Source: a virus. From it: 33,836 bases of DNA. This document shows, in pieces, positions 16,254 to 23,602 of the stretch. Positions within the stretch are counted from its first letter, which is position 1. Each line of letters begins with the position of its first letter. A program made the translations under genes and the position numbers. The DNA lies in IMG/VR virus record IMGVR_UViG_3300028837_000083, positions 1 to 33,836 of that record; one strand, 5' to 3'. A model generated the notes under the pieces. That model had not been told where the DNA came from and did not search any database. It saw nothing but the letters and a program-made list of their open reading frames with translations.

Positions 16254-17330
16254 ATGAGTAAAAAAGGTCCTATCGCGCTGGTCGGTTTCGGCGATTCGCG
16301 TTCGGGCGTATTCGATCTGGATCCAGAAATTCCGATCTGGACAATGAATAATCCCGAACCTTACGGATTCCCGCGGATCGACCGGCTTTTCGATATTCAC
16401 CCGATCCGGGTCCTGGAATTCACCGGGCGAATGAGTCGTTATCGGAAAGGGACACCCTATCCGGTCTATCTGATCGACGTTCTTTCCGACGTCCCGCGGG
16501 GCGTCGCCTATCCCCTGGACCGGGTCCTGGACGAAGTCTTCGATCTGATCTATGTCGGCGACGACCAGGCGGAATATCTGACGTCGACGTTTCCTTATAT
16601 GGTCGCCCTGGCGGTCCTCGAGGGATACGGACCCATAAAGACCTTCGGTTTCGAATTCGGATCTGATACCGAATGGCGATACCAGAGGGAAGGCGCGGCG
16701 CTTTTAGTCGGATGGGCGGCGGGTCGGGGGATCAGGATCGAATTCCCGGAAGGGAATACTTTAATTCCCCGGACGCTGTACGGTTATACCGATTATCAGA
16801 TGATCCACGAAGAAGAACTGATAGCGATCCGGGAAGACCTGGTCCCGCGATACCATGAAGCGAACGCGCGGATCCCCAGGGAAAAGACACCGGACGACCA
16901 GGCGGAAGCGTTTAAAGAGAAATTAATGCTATCCGGCGGGATCCAGATCGTCGATACCATGATCGAAACGGTCGAAGACCTGGAAGCGATCAGTCGCCAG
17001 TCCCTGGAAGGAATGTTAAACGACCTGGTCCGTCAACATTCCGTTGAAATGTCCAGGACGTCGTCCGAACACAATATCGTTATCGCCCTGACGGAAGTCG
17101 TTCCGAAGATCTTCGCCGATAATGGCGATCTTCCCGAAGGGATCCAGGATCAGGTCGACGATCGGATCGTCCGGCGGGACGAAGCGTTTCGACAGTTATA
17201 CATAGCAGGCGGGGCGATCCAGGTCGTCCAGTATCTGATCGGATCCTGCGATCGAAAGGTTTCCGATCGGATCGAATTTAAGGATCTGAATTTCGTCGTC
17301 GAAGACGGGGAAGAACAGGTCGTCGAATAA
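16254..17330 (+). CDS. Rossmann-like phage protein of unknown function
   Basis: 358 residues. The N-terminus IALVGFGDSRS is a strand-glycine-loop of Rossmann type, then IWTMNNPEPYGFPRIDRLFDIHP and YPVYLIDVLSDVPRGVAYPLDRVL, FTYMVALAVLEGYGPIKTFGFEF and LYGYTDY. I have seen this set of motifs in many environmental phages and in proteins near sugar-transfer genes, where a glycosyltransferase or nucleotide-sugar role is suspected but unproven. Residues 190-350 are a helical appendage. No catalytic residue can be named. It stands in the fibre region with its own ribosome site. Confidence 0.55.
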   Translation: MSKKGPIALVGFGDSRSGVFDLDPEIPIWTMNNPEPYGFPRIDRLFDIHPIRVLEFTGRMSRYRKGTPYPVYLIDVLSDVPRGVAYPLDRVLDEVFDLIYVGDDQAEYLTSTFPYMVALAVLEGYGPIKTFGFEFGSDTEWRYQREGAALLVGWAAGRGIRIEFPEGNTLIPRTLYGYTDYQMIHEEELIAIREDLVPRYHEANARIPREKTPDDQAEAFKEKLMLSGGIQIVDTMIETVEDLEAISRQSLEGMLNDLVRQHSVEMSRTSSEHNIVIALTEVVPKIFADNGDLPEGIQDQVDDRIVRRDEAFRQLYIAGGAIQVVQYLIGSCDRKVSDRIEFKDLNFVVEDGEEQVVE

Positions 17331-17339
17331 GGCGGGAAA

Positions 17340-17603
17340 ATGCCGAAACCCTGTCATGGGAATTGTGCAGATCATTGTTGTTATTTCCGGGGCGTTATAT
17401 GTCCTTATGTCGAAGAAGACACCGTCCCCGGTCGGCGCTGGACCTGCGGCTTATTGCGGGAACTGGGAACCTGGGACGCGGTCCTGGAAGACGAACGATA
17501 TAGAACGATCGTCCAGGATCTTTATAATACGGTCCCCGAACTGGAAGGGACGAATTGCCGGGACTGGTACTGTAAGGATTTAATGAATGGCGACTCTGAC
17601 TGA
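17340..17603 (+). CDS. Cysteine-rich small protein (possible metal site)
   Basis: 87 residues with nine Cys, clustered as C5, C9, C13, C14, C21, C36 and C73, C78 near the end. The motif C-H-G-N-C-A-D-H-C-C and the later WTCGLLRELGTWD resemble a short family of phage and bacterial proteins thought to bind zinc or an iron-sulphur cluster. The overlap with the following adhesin start is 17 bases. It is unusual among structural genes. Metal binding is inference. Confidence 0.6.
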   Translation: MPKPCHGNCADHCCYFRGVICPYVEEDTVPGRRWTCGLLRELGTWDAVLEDERYRTIVQDLYNTVPELEGTNCRDWYCKDLMNGDSD

Positions 17604-19458
17604 ACTTCGCCCGAACGGGGATATATTAACGACAAGTATCCTTAAGGTCAATTCGGGAGGCGATACGCTCTGGTACCAGTGTATCGACGACGATCCCGAT
17701 AGTCCCGATTCGTCTGATTATATTTATAATTCCAACGACATCGACGCGACGTTAAAGGTCGACCTTACGGCGACGGATGCCGATTTAAGCAATATGGATA
17801 CGGCGACGGTCGCCGCCTATTTTTCGTCGAACGGAACGAGATCCGACGACTCGATCGTTATCTATATAAAGATAACGAACGCCGCCGAAACGACCGACTA
17901 TATCGTCGAAACGGAAATCGCCAGATGGGATAGCGGCGGCGCCCAGACGGGATTAAGAACTGCGGGATCTGTTACCGCGGCGGGGATAGCCGCGACGAAG
18001 GCGGACTGGGACGCGGCGCGACTTCATATTCGATACGATAATACGAAATCGAAGAACTGGGACGGGATAGATCTTCGGGTCGACGCTATCGAATTGCGGG
18101 GGACCTATTCGGCGGGCGGCGTCACCCATAATTCCGGGGCGAACCTGACCGGATCCGCGACCCTGGCGGCGGTCGCCGAAGTCGTCCATCAAGCGGCGGC
18201 GGATCTTTCGGGATCTGCGACAGTTGCCGCGATCGCCGAAGTTGTCCATCAAGCGACGGCGACCTTATCAGGATCCGGGACGGTTATCGCCGTCGGGGTC
18301 CTTCAGCACGAAGCGGAAGCGGCGTTATCAGGATCTGCGACGGTTGGCGCCCTGGCGGAAGTCGTCCATCAGGCGACTGCAGATCTAGCGGGATCCGCGA
18401 CTCTTACGGCGACCGCGGAAGTCGTCCATCAGGCGGAAGCGTCGTTATCTGGATCCGGGACAGTCGAAGCGGTCGGGACTATTTTAGGGACAGTCACCGG
18501 GACGGCGACTCTGGACGCGACGGCGACGGTCCAGGCGATCGCCGAAGTTATCCATCAAGCGACGGCGATCCTAGCGGGGTCCGCGACTATTACGGCGACG
18601 GCGACGAAAGAAGTCACCGGGACGGCGACCCTGGCGGGATCTGCGGCGCTTGCGGCGCTTGCGGAAGTCGTCCATCAGGCGATCGCGGATCTGACCGGAA
18701 CGGCGGATCTAGTCGCCCTGGCGGAAGTTATTCATCAGGCGATCGCGGATCTTTCGGGAACTGCGACCCTGGCGGCGGTCGGAACTGTCGACGTCGGCGC
18801 GGTAGTCACCGGCGCGGCGTCCCTTACTGCGACCGGATCCATGACGGCGGACGGATCCCAGATCCTGGTTTCCGCGTCGATCATATCCGGGACGGCGACT
18901 CTGGCGGCGGTTGGGACAGTCGAAGCGGCGGCGGCGGTCGAAGGCGCGGCGTCCCTTACTGCGACCGGATCCATGACGGCGGACGGATCCCAGGTCTTAG
19001 TTTCCGCGTCGATCATATCCGGGGCGGCGACCCTGACCGCGGATCCTGCGGCGGTCTTCGTTTCCGGGGCGTCCCTGGCGGGATCAGCGTCGATAGTAGC
19101 GACGGCGTTAGTCGGCGGGGAAGTTTCGGCGACGGCGACCCTGACCGCGACGGGATCCATAACGGCGGCGGGATCCATATTCAATGAAGCGACCGCGACT
19201 CTTACTGGGTCCGCGGTGTTAACGTCTAGTGGGGCGCTATTCCCCGGCGGGTTCGCGTCCCTGGCGGGAACTGCGACCCTGACGGGCGATATAGTCGGGA
19301 CGATCGTCGGCGATACGGAAATCGAAGCGGCGGTCCATGTAACGGGACGGGGCTTATTCGCCGATCAGGATCTACAACCCCTGGGCGTCTGGGGCGCCCG
19401 GATAGATAAGGATCTGTTAACACCGTTCGAATCCTTACGACGTAAACTTAGAAAATAA
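17587..19458 (+). CDS. Repeat-rich tail fibre/adhesin
   Basis: 623 residues. Residues 1-175 are a beta domain (ELRPNGDI, IYIKITNAAETTDYIVETEIARW, RLHIRYDN, AIELRGTY). Residues about 180-560 are low-complexity Ala/Thr/Ser/Gly repeats: first a 20-residue unit (EVVHQAxADLSGSATVAA), then two 44-residue units containing SLTATGSMTADGSQ. The last 35 residues (GRGLFADQDLQPLGVWGA, ending RRKLRK) differ and may attach to the tail. No Cys in the repeats. This looks like a long, flexible, self-repeating fibre, probably variable between related phages. Nothing identifies the receptor. Confidence 0.7.
   Translation: MATLTELRPNGDILTTSILKVNSGGDTLWYQCIDDDPDSPDSSDYIYNSNDIDATLKVDLTATDADLSNMDTATVAAYFSSNGTRSDDSIVIYIKITNAAETTDYIVETEIARWDSGGAQTGLRTAGSVTAAGIAATKADWDAARLHIRYDNTKSKNWDGIDLRVDAIELRGTYSAGGVTHNSGANLTGSATLAAVAEVVHQAAADLSGSATVAAIAEVVHQATATLSGSGTVIAVGVLQHEAEAALSGSATVGALAEVVHQATADLAGSATLTATAEVVHQAEASLSGSGTVEAVGTILGTVTGTATLDATATVQAIAEVIHQATAILAGSATITATATKEVTGTATLAGSAALAALAEVVHQAIADLTGTADLVALAEVIHQAIADLSGTATLAAVGTVDVGAVVTGAASLTATGSMTADGSQILVSASIISGTATLAAVGTVEAAAAVEGAASLTATGSMTADGSQVLVSASIISGAATLTADPAAVFVSGASLAGSASIVATALVGGEVSATATLTATGSITAAGSIFNEATATLTGSAVLTSSGALFPGGFASLAGTATLTGDIVGTIVGDTEIEAAVHVTGRGLFADQDLQPLGVWGARIDKDLLTPFESLRRKLRK
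18178..18790 (+). repeat. 60-base tandem repeats in fibre gene
   Basis: Units of exactly 60 bases (20 codons) beginning GAAGT(C/T)GTCCATCA start at 18178, 18238, about 18298, 18358 and 18418, with degenerate copies around 18538, 18664 and 18724. They encode the EVVHQA-LSGSAT units. Frequent GGATC sequences sit in each unit. Expansion or contraction by slippage is likely. Confidence 0.85.
18775..19038 (+). repeat. 132-base duplication in fibre gene
   Basis: Two adjacent copies, 18775-18906 and 18907-19038, share about 80-90 percent identity by eye, including a block with GCGTCCCTTACTGCGACCGG. Each encodes 44 residues. The period differs from the upstream 60-base units, so this is a later or separate duplication. 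Confidence 0.85.
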
Positions 19459-19470
19459 GGAGTTAATAAA

Positions 19471-19764
19471 ATGGATATTTCACCTGGAACGATAGAAGCG
19501 ATCGCGTTCGTTATTTCGGTTCTGGTCGGTTATCTGGGACCGCGTCCGATCGAATATCTGGTTAACCTTTTCAGTCTTACGGGACCCTGGGCGGTCCTTC
19601 TGGTCTATGCGGTTTCGGCGGTCGTCGGAGTCCTGGGACTTCTCATTTCGAGTCAGTTCTTCGAAATTCCTTTCACCTGGGATAATTCCCTGACGATCGT
19701 CGGTCTGATCTTCGCCGCGGCGACTTTCGCCTATCATAGACTGAAAGACGGCGGGAAGATCTAA
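19471..19764 (+). CDS. Small multi-spanning membrane protein, holin candidate
   Basis: 97 residues with three hydrophobic segments: about 8-24 (IEAIAFVISVLVGYLG), 38-61 (GPWAVLLVYAVSAVVGVLGL) and 72-88 (SLTIVGLIFAAATFAYH), ending in a charged RLKDGGKI. Size and topology are those of phage holins. It lies at the end of the late operon, 12 bases after the fibre gene, with AAGGAG upstream of ATG. The barrel hydrolase lies 4 kb upstream, so a lysis link is only likely, not shown. Confidence 0.65.
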   Translation: MDISPGTIEAIAFVISVLVGYLGPRPIEYLVNLFSLTGPWAVLLVYAVSAVVGVLGLLISSQFFEIPFTWDNSLTIVGLIFAAATFAYHRLKDGGKI

Positions 19765-19798
19765 AACCCCCCAGACGACCCCAGAACGTCGCAAATAT

Positions 19799-19831
19799 AA
19801 AGGACGGATCTTTCTATCGGATCCGTCCTTT
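19799..19831. terminator. Bidirectional intrinsic terminator
   Basis: AAAGGACGGATC (19799-19810) and GATCCGTCCTTT (19820-19831) form a perfect 12-pair stem with a nine-base loop TTTCTATCG. A- and T-rich ends make it work in both directions. It lies between the convergent late operon (+) and leftward block (-), as expected. An outer eight-pair stem CCCCCCAG (19767-19774)/CTGGGGGG (19859-19866) encloses it. Confidence 0.9.
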
Positions 19832-19835
19832 CGTT

Positions 19836-19862
19836 CGTTCTAGGGGCGTCTAGGCGCCCTGG
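19836..19862 (+). repeat. CTAG palindromic element, copy 2
   Basis: Identical over 27 bases to 9449-9475, core CTAGGGGCGTCTAG then GCGCCCTGG. It adjoins the terminator at the convergent junction. Confidence 0.75.
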
Positions 19863-19871
19863 GGGGTCTGG

Positions 19872-20081
19872 TTATAGCGGATCCTGGGGCGAAACCAGGG
19901 AAACTTCGATAACGATCAGATGATCGGCGAGATCTTCGAAGTTCTTCGCGTCATTATGTGCTTGTTTAAGTCCCTTTTTCATAGCGTCTTCGATCGTTCC
20001 GGCGATAACGCGATATGCGAATTCGGACTGGGGACGGTTCCTTTTAATATCAGCGGTCCCGACTTCAATATTCCATAACAT
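19872..20081 (-). CDS. Small protein of leftward operon, unknown
   Basis: 69 residues, no recognised family. Starts with a strand (MLWNIEVGTADIK), then FAYRVIAGTIEDAMKKGLKQAHNDAKNFEDLADH and a hydrophobic strand IVIEVSLVS. Last gene of the leftward block; its ATG is one base after the upstream stop. Plausible alpha/beta fold, function unknown. Confidence 0.6.
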   Translation of the reverse strand: MLWNIEVGTADIKRNRPQSEFAYRVIAGTIEDAMKKGLKQAHNDAKNFEDLADHLIVIEVSLVSPQDPL

Positions 20082-20082
20082 T

Positions 20083-20337
20083 TCAGAATCCTTTCAGATC
20101 GTATTCGTCGACCAGGGTCGCCAGAAGGGGGTTTCCGGGCGAACATTTCTTCGCGAATTCTTCGACGCCGACCCTGGTCCAGATCAGGTACGCGTCGACT
20201 TCTTCGGGAAATCCTTTTCGAAGTCGTTCCGTATTTTCTGGATCGGCTTTTTTAATCGTATCGAAAAGGGACTTATAGAATCCCCCGGATCTTCGATACT
20301 GATAATCCAGGTACTTATCGAATCCATTCGGTTTCAT
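20083..20337 (-). CDS. Small phage protein, unknown
   Basis: 84 residues. The pattern FPEEVDAYLIWTRVGVEEFAKKCSPGNPLLATLVDEYDL is familiar in early-region proteins of siphophages, without known role. The start overlaps the previous stop (ATGA). Confidence 0.6.
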   Translation of the reverse strand: MKPNGFDKYLDYQYRRSGGFYKSLFDTIKKADPENTERLRKGFPEEVDAYLIWTRVGVEEFAKKCSPGNPLLATLVDEYDLKGF

Positions 20338-20558
20338 TTTTTACCTTCTTCCAGGGCGACGGTTATCCAGTTATCCGTTCGCCCATGAGCCGCGGCGAAG
20401 GTCGCCCATCGAAGACGATCGCGGGAGTAGAATTCGGCGACTCTTAAATTGGCGTCGAAATGAACAGTCGTCGCGGGGCATGGGGCGCCAGGGTCGATCG
20501 GTTTCCCGTCCTGTTCTACGGACCCATAACGAAGTTTACAAATATTACATTCTTTCAT
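20334..20558 (-). CDS. Small Cys-containing protein, unknown
   Basis: 74 residues with C4-x2-C7 (CNIC) near the N-terminus and one more Cys (PCP) at position 27; a half zinc site is possible. The rest (HFDANLRVAEFYSRDRLRWATFAAAHG) is mixed. Overlaps the neighbour on both sides by four bases. Confidence 0.55.
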   Translation of the reverse strand: MKECNICKLRYGSVEQDGKPIDPGAPCPATTVHFDANLRVAEFYSRDRLRWATFAAAHGRTDNWITVALEEGKK

Positions 20559-20977
20559 TTCCTTTTTTCCTTTCTGAATTTATATCCACAGTACGGATTG
20601 TCGAACTTCTGATTCCCGACGGCGGGGACGAACGGCGTTCCGCAATAGGGACACCGGCGCGACTTCCCCAGGACCAGGGCGCCGGACTCTACCTGACCTG
20701 GTCGGATCTTCAGGACCGCGGTTTCGAAGGCGCCATTCAGCGGGGGACCCCCGGACTTATGGATCCAGATAGCGCGAATGGCGCGAAGAATCGGGGATCC
20801 CGGATCCTGGCGACCTGCGGCGATATTCTCAATATATCCGACGCCCCAGGGTTTCGCCGGTCGTCCGACTTCGTTTAACAATTTAACGACCGATCGTTTC
20901 GTCCTGGGGGACGGGTCTTCGCCCAGAATATCCCGAAGGGTTTCGACTGGGTCGAACCTGATCGGCGCCGGGGTCAT
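20555..20977 (-). CDS. Protein with helical N-terminus and C-terminal zinc ribbon
   Basis: 140 residues. Residues 1-70 are helical (VETLRDILG, TKRSVVKLLNEVG, YIENIAAGRQDPGSPILRAIRAIW), giving the impression of a helix-turn-helix DNA-binding fold. Residues 108-140 hold CPYCGTPFVPAVGNQKF and a single later Cys (YCGYKFR), three Cys instead of four, so the zinc site is either completed by another residue or degraded. Coupled by ATGA overlap to the upstream gene. A regulator role is inference. Confidence 0.6.
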   Translation of the reverse strand: MTPAPIRFDPVETLRDILGEDPSPRTKRSVVKLLNEVGRPAKPWGVGYIENIAAGRQDPGSPILRAIRAIWIHKSGGPPLNGAFETAVLKIRPGQVESGALVLGKSRRCPYCGTPFVPAVGNQKFDNPYCGYKFRKEKRK

Positions 20978-21258
20978 GGAACTATGATCCCGGAAGGGGG
21001 TTTTACGACTCCCGGCTTTTCGCCGGATAACCGCGCCCTGGCGGTTTCCCCTGATATAGCCATAAGGGAAACGATCGCCCAGGCGACCTTCCCGTCGTCG
21101 ACTTCGACGAAGTCCATTTTTTCGATCAGCGTCGAACTTTTCGACTGGAATGTAATAATAATCTGCGGCTTAACAAGCGGCGGCGCCGGGGACTTTTTCG
21201 CGGTCGTCGCCTGGGGCGGAAGTTTCGTTCTTTGTTTTTTAGACACGATAGACTCCAT
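20974..21258 (-). CDS. Small protein, unknown
   Basis: 94 residues, Lys/Pro rich at the start (KKQRTKLPPQATTAKKSPAPPLVKP), then a strand pair IIITFQSKSSTL and MDFVEVDDGKVAWAIVSLMA. The gene overlaps its upstream neighbour by 20 bases. A disordered tail plus a small domain; no function recognised. Confidence 0.5.
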   Translation of the reverse strand: MESIVSKKQRTKLPPQATTAKKSPAPPLVKPQIIITFQSKSSTLIEKMDFVEVDDGKVAWAIVSLMAISGETARARLSGEKPGVVKPPSGIIVP

Positions 21259-21448
21259 CTATGAATTGTCGATCGAACCATTCGATCGAACGGTTTCCGA
21301 ATCCGTCTTTCGCTCTAGCTGATTCTTGTCGGATACTGATCCTTTCTAACCATCGGACTTCATTCCCTAGCTTGTAGGGCAAAAAGGCGAAGAAGGTTTT
21401 CGTCCTAGTTAATCCCGGCTTGTCCGGCTGATCTGTTTTCCATTTCAT
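21239..21448 (-). CDS. Small protein, unknown; start at internal ATG
   Basis: 69 residues. I chose ATG 21448 because GGAGTCTGATT lies before it and it is three bases from the upstream stop; the longer frame to 21529 would cross that gene. Visible sequence: LPYKLGNEVRWLERISIRQ, then GFGNRSIEWFDRQFIDGV. This resembles short early proteins of siphophages (KxxGxWLExxxxxQ...). Function unknown. Confidence 0.6.
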   Translation of the reverse strand: MKWKTDQPDKPGLTRTKTFFAFLPYKLGNEVRWLERISIRQESARAKDGFGNRSIEWFDRQFIDGVYRV

Positions 21449-21450
21449 AA

Positions 21451-21648
21451 TCAGACTCCATATAGGAATTTCGCGATGAAGAATCCTATGATAAAAAACG
21501 CGGCGGCGATCAAAAGTATTAACATGCAACCGACCCAGGGCGGGGACCAGGATTCCAGTTCTTCGATGATTACTGGGGCGTTAAGATCGGTTGGATCTGC
21601 GGGCAATTTTTCGGGATGGAACGGCGGCGGTCTTTTATTTCGATTCAT
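21451..21648 (-). CDS. Single-span membrane protein
   Basis: 65 residues. A basic, proline-rich N-terminus (RNKRPPPFHPEK) is followed by an acidic middle and a C-terminal membrane span at about 43-62 (MLILLIAAAFFIIGFFIAKF). The ATG at 21648 shares ATGA with the upstream stop and has GGAAAGG before it; the ATG six codons earlier is less likely. Possible host-takeover or exclusion protein; unproven. Confidence 0.6.
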   Translation of the reverse strand: MNRNKRPPPFHPEKLPADPTDLNAPVIIEELESWSPPWVGCMLILLIAAAFFIIGFFIAKFLYGV

Positions 21649-22160
21649 GCGATCCTTTCCTTCCATAGTTCCGCGGCGACGACCAGGTCTTCGATCGGGA
21701 TCAGATCCACGAAAGGAACGACCCAGGCGGCGCCGCCGGATTCGTCTTCTTCTTTTCGATATTCTGGGACCCTGGCGCTATCGTTTGGGATCCATCCCAT
21801 GATAAGAAAATCAGGGAAGGATCCCGAAACGGCGATATACAGATCCGGCGCCGGACTATGATCCTGGATCCAGAACTGGGTCCCGCGGGCGAATTTAACG
21901 TCGATCGACCGACCGTCCAGGGTTAGATCGTCGGCGCCATAGAAGTGCGGGGTCCAGGCGGGCGACCAGAAAACGTTAAGGAACCGGGCGACCGCGACTT
22001 CGGCGCCCAGTCCCTGGCGTTCGTTTTCGATCGGGTTTATTCCCTTCGCCATAAGTCGATCGGGGATCCCCTGGTCGCGGTTCGCCTTATATCGAAGTTC
22101 GGCGATCCGTTCGACGACCGACTTTTCGTCCTGGGATAGTTTCACCGTCGGCGGTTTCAC
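21645..22160 (-). CDS. PD-(D/E)XK nuclease-like protein
   Basis: 171 residues. GLGAEVAVARFL (51-60) with E54, then YGADDLTLDGRSIDVKFAR (74-92), where D78 and D87-x-K89 fit the E...D...(D/E)xK core of the restriction-endonuclease-like fold. The C-terminal half is strand/helix with no extra motif. Such proteins in recombination blocks often resolve or trim DNA. It sits between small genes and three genes downstream of the ERF protein. The catalytic set is visible; activity is inferred. Confidence 0.65.
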   Translation of the reverse strand: MKPPTVKLSQDEKSVVERIAELRYKANRDQGIPDRLMAKGINPIENERQGLGAEVAVARFLNVFWSPAWTPHFYGADDLTLDGRSIDVKFARGTQFWIQDHSPAPDLYIAVSGSFPDFLIMGWIPNDSARVPEYRKEEDESGGAAWVVPFVDLIPIEDLVVAAELWKERIA

Positions 22161-22417
22161 CGACCAGGGACCAGATCGCCGGACAGTTCGGCGGTTTCGA
22201 TCCAGGACTGACGGACGTCTTCGATATGGATCGTTATTCGCGCCTGGGCTAGATGGGAAATCAAGTATCGGATCCGGGCGGCGTCGTCGTCCAGGGCGGC
22301 GGCGACGGTCTTTATTCGTTCGCGCTCCGCGGGTAGCATTTTAACGCCGGTCCGATCGAATAGATTTAATCGGATAGCGATCAGTTCGTCGATCCTTTCG
22401 ACTTCTTCGTTATCCAT
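22157..22417 (-). CDS. Small helical protein, unknown
   Basis: 86 residues. ATG 22417 is taken as start (MDNEEVERIDELI), since GGAAGGACGGGTC lies before it and it overlaps the upstream stop by eight bases; a longer frame to 22468 lies inside the upstream gene. Two long helices, no metal motif. Function unknown. Confidence 0.55.
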   Translation of the reverse strand: MDNEEVERIDELIAIRLNLFDRTGVKMLPAERERIKTVAAALDDDAARIRYLISHLAQARITIHIEDVRQSWIETAELSGDLVPGR

Positions 22418-22634
22418 CGGCGGACCCGTCCTTCCATAGTTTCCAGGTCGAAAACCTGGCGGGGACATATCGTCCCCCGCGGCGGTTCATGTAATACCAG
22501 AACGACCGGGAATAAACCTTATGTCCCTGGTCGACCCATTCCTGGGCGTCGGACGATCGGTCGGCGAACTGACTCAGAACGATTCCCCGTTCGTTCGGGA
22601 CCTTCGCCATATAAAGTATTATCCGGGATCCCAT
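22410..22634 (-). CDS. Small protein, unknown
   Basis: 74 residues, aromatic and basic (SRSFWYYMNRRGGRYVP), starts by overlapping the ERF stop by one base (TAATG). No recognised family. Probably co-translated with the annealing protein. Confidence 0.55.
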   Translation of the reverse strand: MGSRIILYMAKVPNERGIVLSQFADRSSDAQEWVDQGHKVYSRSFWYYMNRRGGRYVPARFSTWKLWKDGSADG

Positions 22635-23488
22635 TAGAAGGGAATGTCGTCTTCGGTTTCAGGGGATCCGTTCTTCTTCTTAAATAGATCTTCGTCGATC
22701 CACGCGGGGACCTGTTCGGCGGGGACGTTTTCCAGGACCCAGGCGATCAGACCCTTATTCGCATGGGCGACGGCGTCGTCGACCGTTCCGGACTTTTCCC
22801 CGTCTTTATAGCGCAACCATTTATATTCCTTCCCCCAGATCCCGAACCATTCGGGCGGGGCGTCTTTCGCCAGGATAACGTCGGGGCGATTAAGAAGGGT
22901 AGCGGCATGGGGCGGACTTCCGGCGGCGCCGGACTCCGCCAGGGCGCCGACCTGATCCGCGTCCCAGGAGATCCGGCGACTGTCGTCGGGGATCTTCCGG
23001 GTCTTCGGCGGTTTTACTTCCGCGGATCCCGACACCGTTCGACCTGCGGGCGGCGGTTGGTCCCCGTTGGGTTCGCCGGACTGAAGCATAAAGGTCTGAA
23101 GGACGAAGTTCTTTATTGCATATCCCAGGAACTGATTCGTCGCCTTATCGGAATAGTCGATCGCCATAGAAGGGATCGTAATATCAACCGATTCGCCGGT
23201 CGTAGTATGGACCAGGCGGAAGACGATCTTTCCGGTCGATCTGTACGCGTATTTTATTTCGCCCTGGCGGTTCGTCGTCTTAATCGTTTCGACCAGTTCG
23301 TCGACGTCGACGGGGAAGGCGATCAGTCCGGCGGCGATCATGGCGGGGCGAACGGCGCCGATCGCGGCGTCCTTCGTAATGAAGGAATAAGGAACCCCGG
23401 CGGAGTCCGACTTCGGGACACCGGCGACGGAGTCATAGACTTCTAGAATCGCCTTATACAATGGTGATAGATCTTTCGGGGTCGTCAT
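22634..23488 (-). CDS. ERF-family single-strand annealing protein
   Basis: 284 residues. Residues 1-140 are the ERF core: LYKAILEVYDSVAGV, YSFITKDAAIGAVRPAMIAAGL and the hallmark DYSDKATNQFLGYAIK (111-126), then LQTFMLQSGEP. ERF proteins anneal complementary single strands during phage recombination. The rest of the chain is a Pro/Lys-rich linker and a second domain containing PEWFGIWGKEYKWLRYKDGEKSG and ending DDIPF, an acidic-hydrophobic tip like those that bind single-strand-binding proteins. GGAAAAAAG precedes ATG 23488. Identity is firm on the core motif. Confidence 0.9.
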   Translation of the reverse strand: MTTPKDLSPLYKAILEVYDSVAGVPKSDSAGVPYSFITKDAAIGAVRPAMIAAGLIAFPVDVDELVETIKTTNRQGEIKYAYRSTGKIVFRLVHTTTGESVDITIPSMAIDYSDKATNQFLGYAIKNFVLQTFMLQSGEPNGDQPPPAGRTVSGSAEVKPPKTRKIPDDSRRISWDADQVGALAESGAAGSPPHAATLLNRPDVILAKDAPPEWFGIWGKEYKWLRYKDGEKSGTVDDAVAHANKGLIAWVLENVPAEQVPAWIDEDLFKKKNGSPETEDDIPF

Positions 23489-23602
23489 TTTCTTTTTTCC
23501 TTTCGTTCTACGGGGTCGGATAGTCGACCCAGGGATAGAATAGCATTAATCGGGGCGTCTAGTCAAGTCTAGGCGCCCCGATTTTCTGGACCCGACGTCG
23601 GG
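23489..23602 (-). promoter_or_regulatory. ERF gene upstream region with palindrome and promoter candidate
   Basis: AATCGGGGCGTCTAG (23548-23562) and CTAGGCGCCCCGATT (23569-23583) are a 15-base inverted repeat with one mismatch, related to the CTAG element elsewhere. On the minus strand TTGACT lies in its centre, and TGC-TATTCT (an extended -10) lies 18 bases downstream, toward the ERF gene. A repressor bound to the palindrome would cover the promoter. It could also act as a terminator hairpin. Confidence 0.55.

Noticed and set aside
18178-19038. CRISPR-like array
   Set aside because: Repeats are contiguous, in frame and coding, without unique spacers.
18735-19184. Minus-strand frame opposite the fibre repeats
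   Set aside because: Repetitive complement of the tandem repeats, no start context.
22763-23446. Long + strand open frame (227 codons) opposite the ERF gene
   Set aside because: Low-complexity Gly/Arg/Asp product, no ribosome site, fully antisense to a recognised gene. Codon bias of this genome leaves long antisense frames open.
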